Source: Sanguinoderma infundibulare
Taxonomy: Eukaryota; Basidiomycota; Agaricomycetes; Polyporales; Polyporaceae
Length of the DNA stretch: 64,000 bases
Assembly: GCA_032821775.1 (NCBI GenBank)
Contig: JAVLRN010000003.1
Coordinates: forward strand, 3,410,001 to 3,474,000
Direction: 5' to 3'
The translations under genes and the position numbers were made by a program. Numbering within the stretch: position 1 is the first letter of the stretch; each line of letters starts with the position of its first letter. The notes under the pieces are model-generated. The model was not told the DNA's origin, ran no database searches, and was given only the letters and a program-made list of their open reading frames with translations. Positions 1-11,800 of this stretch are shown here, in pieces.

Positions 1-192
1 TATACGGAGCGTTCTATGACAGATGGATTGATCATTGCTTGGCTGCCAGTGCCGGTATCGGCGGAGGACGAGGTGCGTAGGACTGATGTGGCGCATTCCG
101 GTGGTGTTGCGGTTAGTACAATTGATACAGGCGAGGTGCGATCCTAAGCTAGAGAGGTAAAGTAGTGCACTGTGGTCCGTCGAACACGAACA
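1..192. other. Left edge, no gene recognised
   Basis: This is the 3' flank of the minus-strand GRAM gene. I see no reading frame with recognisable protein character and no repeat. Confidence 0.4.
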
Positions 193-907
193 TCAAGGCT
201 CGTAGCCAGGGGGCGCATCGGATGGAACATCGACCGTGACATAGGTTGTCGACGAGGAAGAGCTTAGTCCCGGGCCGCCGTACGCCGCTGTACGGTAAGA
301 ACCTTAACACCCTCGACCGCCCACACGCACAGAGAAGACGGGAGAGAGAACTCACGGAGATCGAACTCGTCCTCGGGGTTCGCCCTGCTCTTGTTCACCG
401 CGCGCTCGCGCGTCTTCTCGAGCCCAGCGGCGAACGACTGGAACGCGTCCTTGTCGCCGCCCTTGCCGAGGCGGAGCTCGACGCGCGCGGGACCGTCGCC
501 CAGGCCGCCGTTTGGCGCGGGCTTGACCTCGACGACGATGCGCGCGGTGGCGAAGAGGTTGAGGCGGGGAGACTCGGTCTTGACGGAGAGCAGGGAGGTG
601 TGCAGTGTGTCGAGGGTCTCAAAGCCTTCAGTGGGGCCGTCGGCGACGAGGCTTAGCTGCGATCGGTTGAAGGAATTTGACATTTCGGGGGAGGATGGGG
701 TAGAGTATGATGTCAGTTCGCTGCGGGGTGTGAGTCGGGCTTTGCACGCACTCGGATGTCTGTGAGGAAGATCTTGCCCTTGCCCTCGAACTTCTTGGAG
801 GGGAGGGCGACGGTGTACTCGATGTTCTCCACGTTCCGGATCTCGATCTCGTCCTGGAGGGGGGTTGGCGTGCGCATCGGGCTGAGGACGATGGTGTTTA
901 TGGACAT
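193..907 (-). CDS. WBP2-like GRAM-domain protein
   Basis: Three exons are predicted: 752-907, 356-656 and 193-287, with phases 0 and 1, giving 183 aa. The first two exons carry a GRAM/PH-like fold pattern: a core ending KGKIFLTDIR, then a stretch ending in LEKTRERA, as in WW-domain-binding protein 2 relatives. The third exon reads through a proline/serine linker to a C-terminal APPGYEP, a PPxY-type ligand for WW domains such as those of Nedd4/Rsp5 ligases. The introns have clean donors (gtgcgt, gtgagt) and AG acceptors, and the frame closes only with this structure. The family acts as a membrane-binding adaptor or transcriptional co-regulator; a specific role here is inference. It is shorter than animal WBP2 because the PY-rich tail is reduced to one motif. 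Confidence 0.75.
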
Positions 908-1593
908 CGTGTGCGGTCGTCCGGGTTCGTGAGGGCGGTTTGATTGCTACAAGGCCGTCGAGATCTATACGGATTCAGGATGCGGAGCAGATGATGGTTC
1001 AAGATGGGGGTCGAGGGGGTATATCGCGACGGTGGTATGCACGATGGAGGCAGACGGAAGGCTGTACTGGTCTCAATCTGTTGATGGTGATTTGTTGGAG
1101 GCTCCCAACAGGAGCCTCGAGAAAAGCATCCGCATCAGTCCTCGCCGGTCCAGAGCGGCCCGCCGATGACCTCATTTGAGTCGCTTTTCCGTTCGAGTTC
1201 AAAGTTCTAAGGACTGTTCCCGGGCCCACGTTGTACAATCACCGTGGCTTCCATCGAGCACTTCGCGCAGCTCACATGAAGGTCAAAAGGAGCTACAACC
1301 GAATCGTACTACGGTTGTCACACTGGCATGTACGTGGTCATGGCTTCCATTCGTCTCTATGATACACATATGAACGATAACTCAGTAGCGATAGGACGAG
1401 GTGTACAAAGAAGTGTGTGATGTGGTGCATACGCGACAGCGGTACGAAGATACACAAGAATCCTGATGCTGGCCGCATTACCGGCGACGGCGTTCCCGTC
1501 AGTTGACGGATGTAAAAACGCTCTAGAAATTTTGTCAGCAGTCGTCAACCACGCAGAGAAACGGGGACATACTACCTCGGTCTCCCAATCAAA
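908..1593. other. Intergenic, nothing recognised
   Basis: About 690 bases lie between the start of the GRAM gene and the stop of the next minus-strand gene. It is likely the promoter of the former and the 3' flank of the latter. No protein-like frame or repeat stands out. Confidence 0.4.
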
Positions 1594-2227
1594 TCACCAC
1601 TGCGGTTTGAGGGACTTGTGATCGTCGGTCTCGTTCGTCGCGGCGTTCAGAATCTCGATAACCCTCTCGTCATCGCAGCACGCGAGCCACTCGTCGAAGT
1701 TGTAATTTGACCACAACGACGCCACGTCGTCCCAAGCCCCGTGAAGGACGACCTATATCATCCAACCAGAATCCACACCTTCGACTGAGATCGTCCACCA
1801 TCAACCTGGGGGACATCCCCCTTGCGAAGAAGCGGAGCTCCTCGTCCGCGAGTCGTCGAGGTACGCAAAGTCGAGTACGTCGCAGCCGCCAAATTCCTCT
1901 CTGTCCTCCTGGTCAAGAACAAGGCTCAGGTGATGACGACGAGCGTAATCGAGCGCGTATTGACGAGTGAACGGAAAGCCGTAGTAGTAGAGCGGTGGCT
2001 TCTTGCCAGGATGAGCGATGAGACTGCTACGAAGAGCATCTACAGGCGGACGGTTATTCATCAGCCTTTTCCATTTCTGCGAATCCAAGTCAGTGATTCA
2101 CAAACATCCTGAGTAAACGATTGCGGCTTGAGCCTTCCTGGCCGCATCCGAGAACTTGTCAGGATTTTCCGGGTCATATTCTATAAGACGTTGAGTTCTC
2201 CCGTACAGCAGGATTGCGCGTAGCCAT
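1594..2227 (-). CDS. Hypothetical protein with a reading-frame break
   Basis: I do not recognise the family. The proposed start MATRAILLYGRTQ lies at 2227. A 42-nt intron (donor gtttac) leads in phase to KWKRLMNNRPPVD and then to PLYYYGFPFTRQYALDYARR. A second, 46-nt intron (gtggac...atatag) leads in phase 0 to the last exon, which contains WSNYNFDEWLACCDDE and ends SLKPQW-stop. Between about 1848 and 1860 the frame slips: FAYLDD is read in one frame and LADEELRFFARGMSPRL in another, two bases apart, with no plausible intron (only a 38-nt one would fit). This is either a pseudogene, a sequence error or a very short intron. The charged and aromatic composition looks genuinely coding. Upstream exons beyond 2227 cannot be excluded. 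Confidence 0.45.
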
Positions 2228-3227
2228 TGCGAGGTATACGATGGAGGTCAAGTCGGTGGTCGAGTTCAGCTGCCGGTGCTGGCACCACTGTTTCTTCTGA
2301 CCTCTCCAGACGCGCAAGATCTAATCTCCGACATGCTCACCTGCGCTCGAGCCATGTCGCTTCAAATAGAAACGTTACGGCAATCCGTTAAGTGCATCCA
2401 GAAGTTCGGAACACAATAGCCAGCGTGGGGCGACTTGCGGAGACTCTTGGTAAGTTTGGTGGCCAACTTGTCCAAGGATGCACCGACGCTTGGATGTTAT
2501 GTGATTGAAACAAGATCTACAAAAGCGTCAGGGCTTCTCGGTGGGTGATTCACGGCGGCGTCGAGTCGAAACTAGTGTGGCTGTACGGTGTACGGAGTCG
2601 TATCGAGTAAGGGTCCACGTGGCACGTGCCATGTCTTATCAAGGTCTAATTCGACATCCGCGGCCAAGTCGATCGTTCGACTCAACCAATCGTCTGCATA
2701 TGCATGCGCCTCTGAATCCTTGTACTTACTGGACAGGAGACGCGTATGTATGCCCGCATATCACCGTTCGGCGAGCCGTGGGCCTTCATCCGACAATGGC
2801 GCGAAGTTCCCCGTGCAGTGGAAGCCGTAATCTGGTCGGCGGTGGGAATGATGCAGGCCCGACAGCTCCATGTGTTCCCTCACATCGCGCTCTGCGGACA
2901 AAAGTACTCGCGCGGTCACAACAGCGCTTCCCATGGACCTGGGAGAAAGCTCGTGGCCAGGGACACCATGGAATCAACATGGATATGACCATCGGCGACG
3001 ATTCTGGCGCGACTTTCCTGGCCGCCCTCGCCATCCTGGTTCTTCGTTCCATCAGTGATCTGCGTATCGCCGTGTGCCCTGTCCGCCAGGACTGGAAGCC
3101 TTTGCACCCAATTTGGGGCACTCGTGGGCTGACCGGATGACATTCGTATAAAGCCGGACGTCGGTCGCTGGTCCGTCTGTTCTCCCCAGCCCCGAGCTTC
3201 CATTAGCCGTCCCGGCTCGGACAAGCA
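2228..3227. other. Intergenic, nothing recognised
   Basis: About 1 kb separates the divergently transcribed hypothetical gene and the sedolisin gene. Long open frames exist on both strands but none resembles a protein I know, and they overlap each other. It presumably holds two promoters. Confidence 0.35.
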
Positions 3228-5763
3228 ATGCGGCCGCTCTCTGCCTGGGTCTCCCTCGCACTCGCCGTCTGTGCCGCCGCGGTCCCCTCGACCACGGTCC
3301 ACAAGGTCAAGGAGTCTATCGTCGATCCGCGAGGATGGACTAAACGTGGCGCTGCTCCGGCCGACCACATCATTGAGCTCCGCATTGCTCTCCCCCAGCC
3401 CAACTTCGACGTGCTTGAGAAGCACCTCTACGAAGTCAGGTGAGTTATAGTTGACGCGTGAACCCTGGTGTGTTTGACGCGCTTGTCTAACGCATATGTC
3501 TACCCTCCAGCGATCCTTTCCACGAGCGTTATGGCGAGCACCTTTCCAAGGAAGAAGTCGAGGCTCTTGTTGCTCCTGAGGCCAAGAGCGTTCACCTCGT
3601 CAACGAATGGCTCGCTTCGCACGGCATTTACGAGGATGGCCTCGTCCGTTCTCCTGCCAAGGACTGGGTCCACATCAAGGTCCCCGTGTCCCTGGCTGAG
3701 GAGATGCTCAAGACTGTATGTGTCCTTCTATTCTTGTCCACGATGCATTCTAACGCGTCGTGCCTGTTAGGAATACCACATCTGGACGCACGACGCGAGC
3801 GGCGACTCCATCGTACGCACGACGTCCTACAGCCTTCCCGAACACCTGCACGAGCACGTCGAGCTCGTCCAGCCTACGACCATGTTCGCGCGCATGAAGG
3901 CTCTCAAGTCAAACGTCCGCTTCTCGCAGGCTGCCCAAAATGCCCCGGTCATTCCGACCGACGCGCCGCCCATCAACGTCCCCACCGCGTCTGGCGGCCA
4001 CGTCGACGCGTCTTGCAACCAGACGATCACGATCACGTGTCTGCTCCAGCTGTACAACGCCGTGGGCTTCAACGCGTCTGCGACGAACGGGAACCAGCTT
4101 GGCATCACCGGCTACCTCGAAGAGTTCGCGAACATCCAGGACCTCCAGACCTTCTTCGCCGAACAGCGCCCCGACGCCGTTAACTCGACGTTCAAGACCG
4201 TGCTCATCAACGGGGGCCTGAACAATCAGACTCTTAGCGAGGCTGGTGCTGAGGCCAACCTCGGTACGTTTCCCAGTTGCAGACATCCCCGTCACACAGC
4301 ATTTGTGACTTGAGCTGCGCCGATGCTGATCCTGCCCTTGTCGCTTTCGACGTTGTGACAGACACGCAGTTCGCGTACGGTCTCACGTTCCCCACTCCCG
4401 GCACGTTCTTCTCCACCGGCGGCAGCCCCCCGTTCAAACCGGACGTGCTCACACCCACGGACTCGAACGAGCCGTACTTGGAATGGCTCGGCTTCGTCCT
4501 CAACCAGACGACTCTGCCCCAGACCATCTCCACCTCGTACGCCGACGACGAGCAGACTGGTGCGTGTCTGTCCCCACCGCAGCGACGTTTCTCTAGATTG
4601 ACAGCACTTATGGCGCTCACGAACTCAAACCTTCCCTGGCATCTGCAGTTCCCCCAAGCTTCGCAAAGCGCGTCTGCACCGAGTTCGCGCAGCTCGGTGC
4701 GTCTATCAGATTGACGTTCGAAGCAGGCCCTTCGCTGACACGCGCCCGCCCGCCCATCCTCGTTGATGCCAATTACACGTCACACAGGCGCGCGTGGCGT
4801 CAGTCTGCTGTTCTCGTCCGGAGACGGCGGAGTCGGCGATGGCGAGGAGGACCCCGCGCTCCAGGAGTGCTTCTCCAACGACGGGCGCAACGTGACGCGC
4901 TTCATCCCGCTCTTCCCGCCCTCGTGTCCCTTGTCAGTGCTTTCTTTTTTGCAAGAAGATCTGTCATTGCTGACACTCCGACGCGTCGAATCGAATCATA
5001 AAGCGTGACGGCCGTCGGCGGCACCATCCACATCCCTGAGACGGCCGTCTTCTTCTCTGGGGGCGGCTTCAGCAACCTCGTACGTACCGCGTTCCATTCT
5101 GTGATTGTAATCTTACGACCTGTGAGCCTCGCTGATGACCAGGTCCCGTAGTTCGACCGTCCATCATACCAGAATACCGCCGTCACAAAGTTCCTGGACA
5201 CCCTCGCGCCGGGCACTTACGAGGGCCTCTTCAACCCCAACGGCCGGGTACGTCCATATGTAACATCCGTGCCTTCCATTCCATTTCCATTCTCTCTCCT
5301 TCCTCGCCTGACATACTTAACTCACCCCTGAACCCGAGAAACTGACACACATCCCACATTCCTGCACGCACAGGCCATCCCAGACGTCGCCGCCCAAGCC
5401 GACCTCTTCCGCATCTTCCTCGGCGGCCGCCCCGTGCTCATCGGCGGCACCTCCGCCGCCGCGCCCACCTTTGCCGGCATCGTCTCCCTCCTCAACTCGG
5501 CGCGGCTCTCCAAGGGCCTCCCCCCCCTCGGCTTCCTCAACCCGCTCGTCTACGCGCTCCAGGGCGCGTGGAACGACGAGGGCGGCGCGAGCGCGTTCAA
5601 CGACATCACCGTCGGCAACAATCCCGGCTGCGGCACGCCCGGCTTCAACGCGACCGCCGGCTGGGACCCCGTCACGGGCGTCGGCACGCCCAACTTTGGG
5701 CGGCTCCAGGAGCTCGTCACCGTCGACTTGGCGGAGATGTTCGGGCTCGATCTTGAAGCTTGA
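3228..5763 (+). CDS. Secreted sedolisin (S53 serine-carboxyl protease)
   Basis: Nine exons (3228-3439, 3511-3715, 3771-4263, 4362-4559, 4649-4696, 4788-4932, 5004-5079, 5152-5247, 5374-5763) keep phase throughout and give 620 aa, normal for fungal sedolisins and tripeptidyl peptidases. Residues 1 to about 18 form a signal peptide. A pro-kumamolisin propeptide follows, with [12 protein letters not shown] and a downstream linker. The catalytic domain shows the Glu/Asp pair in EANLD (about E300 and D304, split by intron 3), the oxyanion Asp in FSSGDGG (about D398) and the nucleophile Ser in [11 protein letters not shown] (about S518). The C-terminal calcium-site region contains [20 protein letters not shown]. 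The enzyme is expected to be secreted as a zymogen, activated at acid pH, and to release peptides from extracellular protein. A minisatellite begins at the base after the stop. An apparent in-frame TAG at 5148 lies within intron 7 when the acceptor at 5151 is used. Confidence 0.93.
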
Positions 5764-5860
5764 GGTGAGAGGTGAGAGGCGAGAGGCGAGAGGCGAGAGG
5801 CGAGAGGCGAGAGGCGAGAGGCGAGAGGCGAGAGGCGAGAGGCGAGAGGGGCGAGAGGCC
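5764..5860. repeat. 7-bp minisatellite (ggcgaga)n
   Basis: Twelve head-to-tail 7-base units run from 5764 to 5847. The first two are ggtgaga and the rest ggcgaga. A thirteenth, imperfect unit follows a GGG insertion. The array begins immediately after the sedolisin stop codon, so it should be the start of that mRNA's 3' UTR. It is purine-only on the plus strand apart from one C per unit. Confidence 0.95.
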
Positions 5861-6783
5861 TGCGTAGTGCTGAGTGTTCGGTGTGTTCGATGTTGATACC
5901 AAGTATAGGCGCGATAGCGAGAGAGGGAGCTGCCAGACGCAGACAGGAAACATACCCATTGACACATGGCGCGATATGACGTTGGTTTCGAGTTGCCCCT
6001 TCCCCGACGGACGACCGCGCGTGTGTTCGCATCGTTCCCCAGTCGCACGACGACCATGCGTCACTTCAATGACATGGGAGGGTGTAAAAAAACCGGCAGA
6101 GAGGGACTGATCCGTAAGAAGTTGAACCAAGTTGGCGTGCAGCGGTGAACGGCGCCGAAAGTATGTAGTCTACAACAGGGTGTGGGATTAGCCTAGGGTC
6201 TACTTTTAGTCTCTGTGTGGGTGCAAGGTATACGTGTACGGATAACAGCATATGAGCGAACGCGGGTAAAGTGACAGGCACTGGAGAGATAGCGGCGAGG
6301 TCGAGAATAGCGGGGGATGAGGGGGAAAGGACAGGCACGCCAGGCGAGCGTGAAGTATGGTGGTGGGATATGTAATGTGTCTGTGAGTGGCAGAGAGAGA
6401 GCGATACAACGGGCGGACAAGGGCAGTGTGGTGCGAACGTATGCAACAATAAACAGCAGGGAATGGCGCGAACGTGGCGCGAATGCAGGGTTAGCGAGGG
6501 CTGGTAAATCCGGTGTACGGGTACGAGGGGCGTGATGGGACATGATCATGTACACGAGCATGAATGACAAACAGAAGACAAACAGAATAACTCAACGCGC
6601 ACGACGATCAGAGCGTGCAAATGTCCTGTGCAAGAGCCGGTGTCCGGCCGCGAGGCACCGGCATGCATATATGCGAGGTGGAGAAGTCCGGGAGCGAAAA
6701 GAAGGGCGAGGCGGGAGACGGGGACGAAAGACAGGAGGTGCCACAATGCGCGATATACGACAGAGCGAGGGTCGATGTCGATA
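5861..6783. other. Intergenic between convergent genes
   Basis: About 920 bases lie between the sedolisin and the alpha/beta hydrolase, which are transcribed toward each other. The stretch is purine-rich (many gag, agag and gggag runs). It should hold two 3' UTRs. No gene is recognised. Confidence 0.4.
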
Positions 6784-8496
6784 TCATCGGCCAAGAAAGT
6801 CAAGCATCGCGCTCGAGACCTGCTCAGAGTGGCTGATCGTGATGTCGTGCAGGCCGCCCTCGATCGTGACTAGTTCGGCGTGGGGAATGTAGGTCTGAAC
6901 CTTGGCGGCGTAGCGGTACGGGACGACCTTGTCGTCGGTTCCCTGCATGGGTGAGTTCAGTTTTGACGGATAGCACGGGAAATTTCGGGAAGAGGACGAA
7001 ACGAACCCAGATAACGAGGACGCTCCCGTTCGTCTTGCGCGAATGGCGACCTAGGGCGGTAAATTGTGGCGCGAGATTGCGCAGGGGGCCGTCGCGAATG
7101 GAGGAGGCGAGAGCAGCGTTGTACCCGGGGAGATATGCTGATTGAATGCGCACGAGCTGGGATAGATTGAGCGTCGGATAAGCGTTAGGGGCCAAGTGCG
7201 ACGGCGAGACGGAAAGGGAACGGAGCTTACCTCTGCGATAGGATCGGAGGACGGTTTCTGGTCAGCGAGGTATTGGAGGTAGAGCTAGAGGACAGGTCAA
7301 CATTCTGCTGCGACAGACCGAGATGGAATGCAAAAACAAGCATTCGACAATCATGAGAGCCCGAGCCAGTGAGAGAAGGAAAGATGACGTGAAAGCCAAG
7401 AAGGAGCAGACGAAGCGAAGGCATACTGGCGAGAACATGCAGTTGACTATACACCAGAGTGCAGAGTATCCAGAACGTCGAAGCCAACGAGAGAAGGCAG
7501 GCAAAAGCGAAGGTTGGAGAGAGAAGATGGAAGTTATGTACTCACGCGGACGGGGTAGCTGGATGCGACGACTTGCATGAGGGGTGAGGAGAGGAACTTG
7601 GTTGTCCTGGACATATCGGACGACTAGAAAGTAGGCGAGTGGGTTCAAGAGACGATGAGGGTATATGATATCACGTACGTCCATGAGGCCTGCGCTGGCA
7701 ATGAGGACGACCTTGTCATCGACCAGGTGAGGGAAGTGAGCGCTGAAGGCTGCGGCGACGCCACCACCCTTGAATATTTGGTACGGTTAGCGTTGGTTGG
7801 ATTGGGAAATCAGGGTGACGGACCATTGAGACGCCGACGACGTGGGCCTTGTTCCAGCCAACGTATTGGAAGAGAAAGGCGAGTTGGGTGGTGTATAGGT
7901 TGGCGTCATAAGTGGTATGAGGGGCGTCAGAGTAGCCGCGTCCATAGAGATCTAAAGAGAGTTAGGATTAGGCGTGATAGCAGCGCATATATGCGTACTT
8001 ACCGTAGAGTAGGACGCGATAGCCTTTGGCGACAAGCTTGGGCGCGACGTCCTTCCAAATGAGGGCCGGGACGGAGAGGCCGTGGATTAAGACGACCTGG
8101 GAAAGAGATCTGGAAGACGAAGACGTAATGATTGGCGGAAAGATCGTACCCGCTCGCCCTTCTCGGGACCCACTAGCCAGTAACGAACCTATCAGACAAG
8201 GTTGTAGGTGGATAGAAGACAACAGAGGCGGGGAAGAAGGGGCATACAGATCCTTGTGGAAACTTGACATAGGCACCACCTTGATAGTAGTTGTCTGGAT
8301 ATATGGACCAGCTCGGGGCGGACTTGTCGAGGGTGGCGAGAGAGTCGTGGACATAGAGCGTGTTGGGCGTGTGGGGAAAGATGGTTACAAAATAGGCGAG
8401 GACGACGAGGGCGGGGCCGACGAGAAGGCACCACTGGAAGGCCGAGGAGGGCGGCATGGAGGGAAGGAGGGAAAGGACAATGCTGGGGGCGCTCAT
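6784..8496 (-). CDS. Membrane-anchored alpha/beta hydrolase
   Basis: Nine phase-consistent exons (8248-8496, 8150-8188, 8003-8096, 7824-7951, 7679-7768, 7546-7623, 7231-7284, 7007-7156, 6784-6942) give 346 aa. One hydrophobic helix at about residues 22-41 (LLVGPALVVLAYFVTIF) suggests an N-terminal membrane anchor. The fold is plain: VVLIHGLS before the oxyanion hole, the nucleophile elbow GVSMGG (about S169), the acid in WGTDDKVVP (about D297/D298) and the base in EGGLHDI (about H326). The intron after codon 170 cuts the elbow between Met and Gly. This layout resembles ABHD6-type or monoacylglycerol-lipase-like hydrolases; the substrate cannot be read from sequence. Intron 6 is unusually long (about 260 nt). 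The start lies about 320 bases from the divergent start of the large coiled-coil gene. Confidence 0.9.
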
Positions 8497-8819
8497 CCGA
8501 AAAGACAGCGAGGACTTGATTGAGCCTGCTTGAGCTCGAGGCCGGCGAGGGTCGAGGACAGAGACGGGTCTCGCCTCCCAGCGCCTGCGTTCCCCAACGC
8601 GCCCACGTCACTTTCTGACTCTCTGATCGCCCCGTCCTCCGATCCCCTCGGACGCACTCCCAGCCCTGCCACGTGCACAGAAGACTCCCGTCACGTGTGT
8701 GCTTCGCGGGGGGCGTTGTTTGTGCGTTGTTTGGCTGCTGGCCTCGTCCGCCTTCCGCTCGCCCGCTGGAGCGCGAGTGAGTGCGAGTGCGAGTGCGAGT
8801 GCGTGCCCCGCGTGCGCGG
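8497..8819. promoter_or_regulatory. Bidirectional promoter region with a GAGTGC run
   Basis: This gap of about 320 bases separates two divergent start codons, so it should carry both promoters and 5' UTRs. A hexanucleotide run (gagtgc, about four to five units) lies at about 8775-8803, close to the plus-strand start. No TATA box is obvious. Confidence 0.5.
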
Positions 8820-11800
8820 ATGGTGGCCATGTCCCATCCAGATGCCCCCGCCCTCGCTCTGGACGACATCATGCACTCCATGTCTCCCTCGCCCGCACCC
8901 CCGCCCGATCCAACACCCTCTGCGCCTCCACAGCTCCCATTCCCACCCAGTCCAAGTCGTCTAGACAGCGCCTCGATCGATATGCCGCTTCCCCGAATAC
9001 CTTCCCCAGAGCCATTGGATCACTCCGAGCTCGAATCCATGCGTGCCCGTGTCCACGAATACACCTTGACCCTCAACTCCACAAACCAGACAGAGTCCGA
9101 ACTTGCTGCCATGGTGCGCCTCTCCGCGTTCTCCCCAACCATCCTTCCCTGAGCGCAAGCTGTCCAAAAGGTACTGCGCTTGACTTCCCATCTCCTCCTC
9201 CACCCGTCTCCCGCACAGCTGGCTTCCCAGGCAGAGACCATCGCAGACCTCACCTTCCAGAGGAACATGCTTCTCCTACAAAGGGCCGAGGACCACGCCC
9301 GCTTTCAAGCAGAGCGAGACTCCTGGTCCAGAAATGCCGATGCCCTGCTCGCAAAGGCGCGCTTTGCCCAGGAACCCTTCCTCAAAGAGCAGGTGTGTAC
9401 AGCGCAGGCCCAAACTCTGTCTATTCCTACATTTGTCTTTCTAGGAATCACATCGCCACATATCCCGTCTTGAGGATGATATCAAGGCCTATCGCCGTAG
9501 AGTTAGTCCATTCCATTTCCATCCTGCCTTACCCACCATTCATTTTCCTCCAGCTCTCCGACGCCCAATCTCGCATGTCCGCCCTCGAGACAGAGCTTGC
9601 CCGAATACGACCCCTCCTCGCCATGCAGCCCACCGTTCTTCGCGACTCGGACTTGTGGCGCTCAGAAGCCCTTTCAGGTCTGCTGACCGATCAACTGGCG
9701 AGCTTTGCAAAGAAGCTCAAAGGCAAGGAGCGTGCGACCGCTCCTCCCGATGGTACCCTCGTCTCCATAAACGGACATATAGAGAAAGAGGCCGTAGTAA
9801 CCTCGGCTTCGGCTATCCCCGCATCCTATACTGCACATTCCGCACCGTCATCCAGTTCTACGCCAGTCGATGCCCGCGAGCCGACGGTCCAACTCGGGCC
9901 ATCCCAGTCAACACGGTCCCTCAAATCCAAGGCTGAGAAGCTCCACCATAATAATCGCAAGGACCGTGACAAGGATAAAGACCGCGACAAGAAGCACCGA
10001 CATCGCACTGACCCCGTCCCCCTTCTCGCCGACGCCCGCGCAGAGTGCATCCTCGCCGCCGCACGCAAGCTCGGCCGCGTGAGGGTAGGCGTCGTCTCTG
10101 GCCTCATCCAAGAGCAGCACAGGTCTGACCGTCAGCGTGAGGCCGCCAAAGACCGTGCCGAGGCTGACCACGACGTCCGCCGGGTCCCCACTGAGCAGTC
10201 TCCAGCCGCGGCAGAGAATACCGAAGCGCACACATTGCAGGATGGCGAAGACCCGCCCTCGAGCCCTTCCATCCCTCTCGCGCTCGCCGCCGCTGGCTCC
10301 TCACAAGCCAACGCCCCAGCCCAACCTGCCGCCTCGTCCTCGTCCCACCCATCACAGCGCAAACCCGCGTCGTTCCCCGCCTCAGCTATCTCTGTCCCGT
10401 GCGGCGCGCCGCAGCCGCACTCCCCGCACATGCAACAATACGCGGCCGGCGCCACCCCTGCGCAGGGCCGCCCTCCTCACCCACACGCGATCCCCCACCC
10501 GGGCTTTGTGTACTTCAGCACCGGCAACGGACAGGGACCCGTGCCCGTCATGATCCCCATGCCATGGGGTCCCGTTCCGCCCGGCACGCCGACGTCCCCA
10601 AACAGCCACGCCGTCCCCGTCACCGCCACGAACGCGAACACGAAAGGGAAGCAGACGCAAACCGAACATCATACAAGGACAAGGACACCCGCGCGGCCGC
10701 GGACCGCGTCTGGCGATGCCGATGGGGACGCGGGCCCGAGCCCGTCGACGCCGATGGACTCGCTCGTCAGCGCCGCGCGGACGCTCATCGCGGACGAGGA
10801 CGCGACCGCTGCCGAGCCACCGCAAGGCGCGGATGGGGACGAGACCGAGGAGGACGTCGAGACCCCGGTGCAGACGCAGATGCAGACAAGGAGACGGGGG
10901 ACGCGACGGCGCGCGGCGGGCCCGCCGCCCGAGAGCCCTGTCCCGAAGCGGCGGCGGACGACGGGCGGGTCGAATGGTGCTACCGCTCAGCCTGCGGTGG
11001 GGCCTAGTACGAGTTCCTCCGTGGCTCCCGCGAAGACCACCCGACGGACGACCGAAGCCGCGGCCGCCGCATCTGCACCCGAGAAACCGAAACCGAAGGG
11101 CGGCCGCGGACGCGCGAAGAGCAAAGCGCAACCCCAGCCCCAGCGGCAATCACAGGCAGAGGCAGAGACAGAGACGACCCCTCCGAGTCGGGCACCGGCG
11201 CCGGTCGCGCGCATCCGCAGCGCGCTGGACGTGCTCGCGGACCAGGCTGCGCAGGAGCAGGAGCGGCGGCCGTCGACGGACCCCGGGCCCGGGGGCGGAG
11301 GGCCGGGCGAGGGCTCTGGAGGGCCGAGCACGGTTAAGAGTGCGGGCACGAGCGGGGGTGGACGATCGGGCGCGGGTGGGAGAGGTGTTGGGAGGGGAAG
11401 GGGGAGAGGACGGGGGCGGGGGAGGGGGAAGGAGAGGGGGAAGGCTGTTGCGGTCGAGGTCGAGGTTGAAGTTGAAGTTCGGGTCGGGGAGGTTTCTGAG
11501 CCTGCGGCCGCTCCTGAGGCTGGAGGTGAGGCCGGGGAGACCAAGGCTGTCGACGCGGAACCCGGTGTGGAGGAGCTGAAGGGTGACGGCGACGGCGACG
11601 CGGACGCGAAGATGGGAGGAGAGGCGGACACCACGGTTGCTGACGCGGTCGTGGATGCGGACGTGAGTGCGGCTGCCGCAGATGCCAGCATGGAAGTGGA
11701 TGCGACGGACACGGGTATGCAGGCTGAGACGGACATGGCAGTCCCCGCTCTGCAGGTCGACGTGGTGAGTTCGACGGACATCACCACAGAGGCCGAGGTG

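Noticed and set aside
5144..5152. In-frame stop in the sedolisin gene
   Set aside because: Using the acceptor ending at 5151 places the TAG in the intron and restores the conserved RPSYQ region.
8699..8819. Long upstream extension of the coiled-coil gene, open through its first introns
   Set aside because: The reading is a different frame from the conserved coiled coil and uses intron sequence; three phase-0 introns give a coherent protein.
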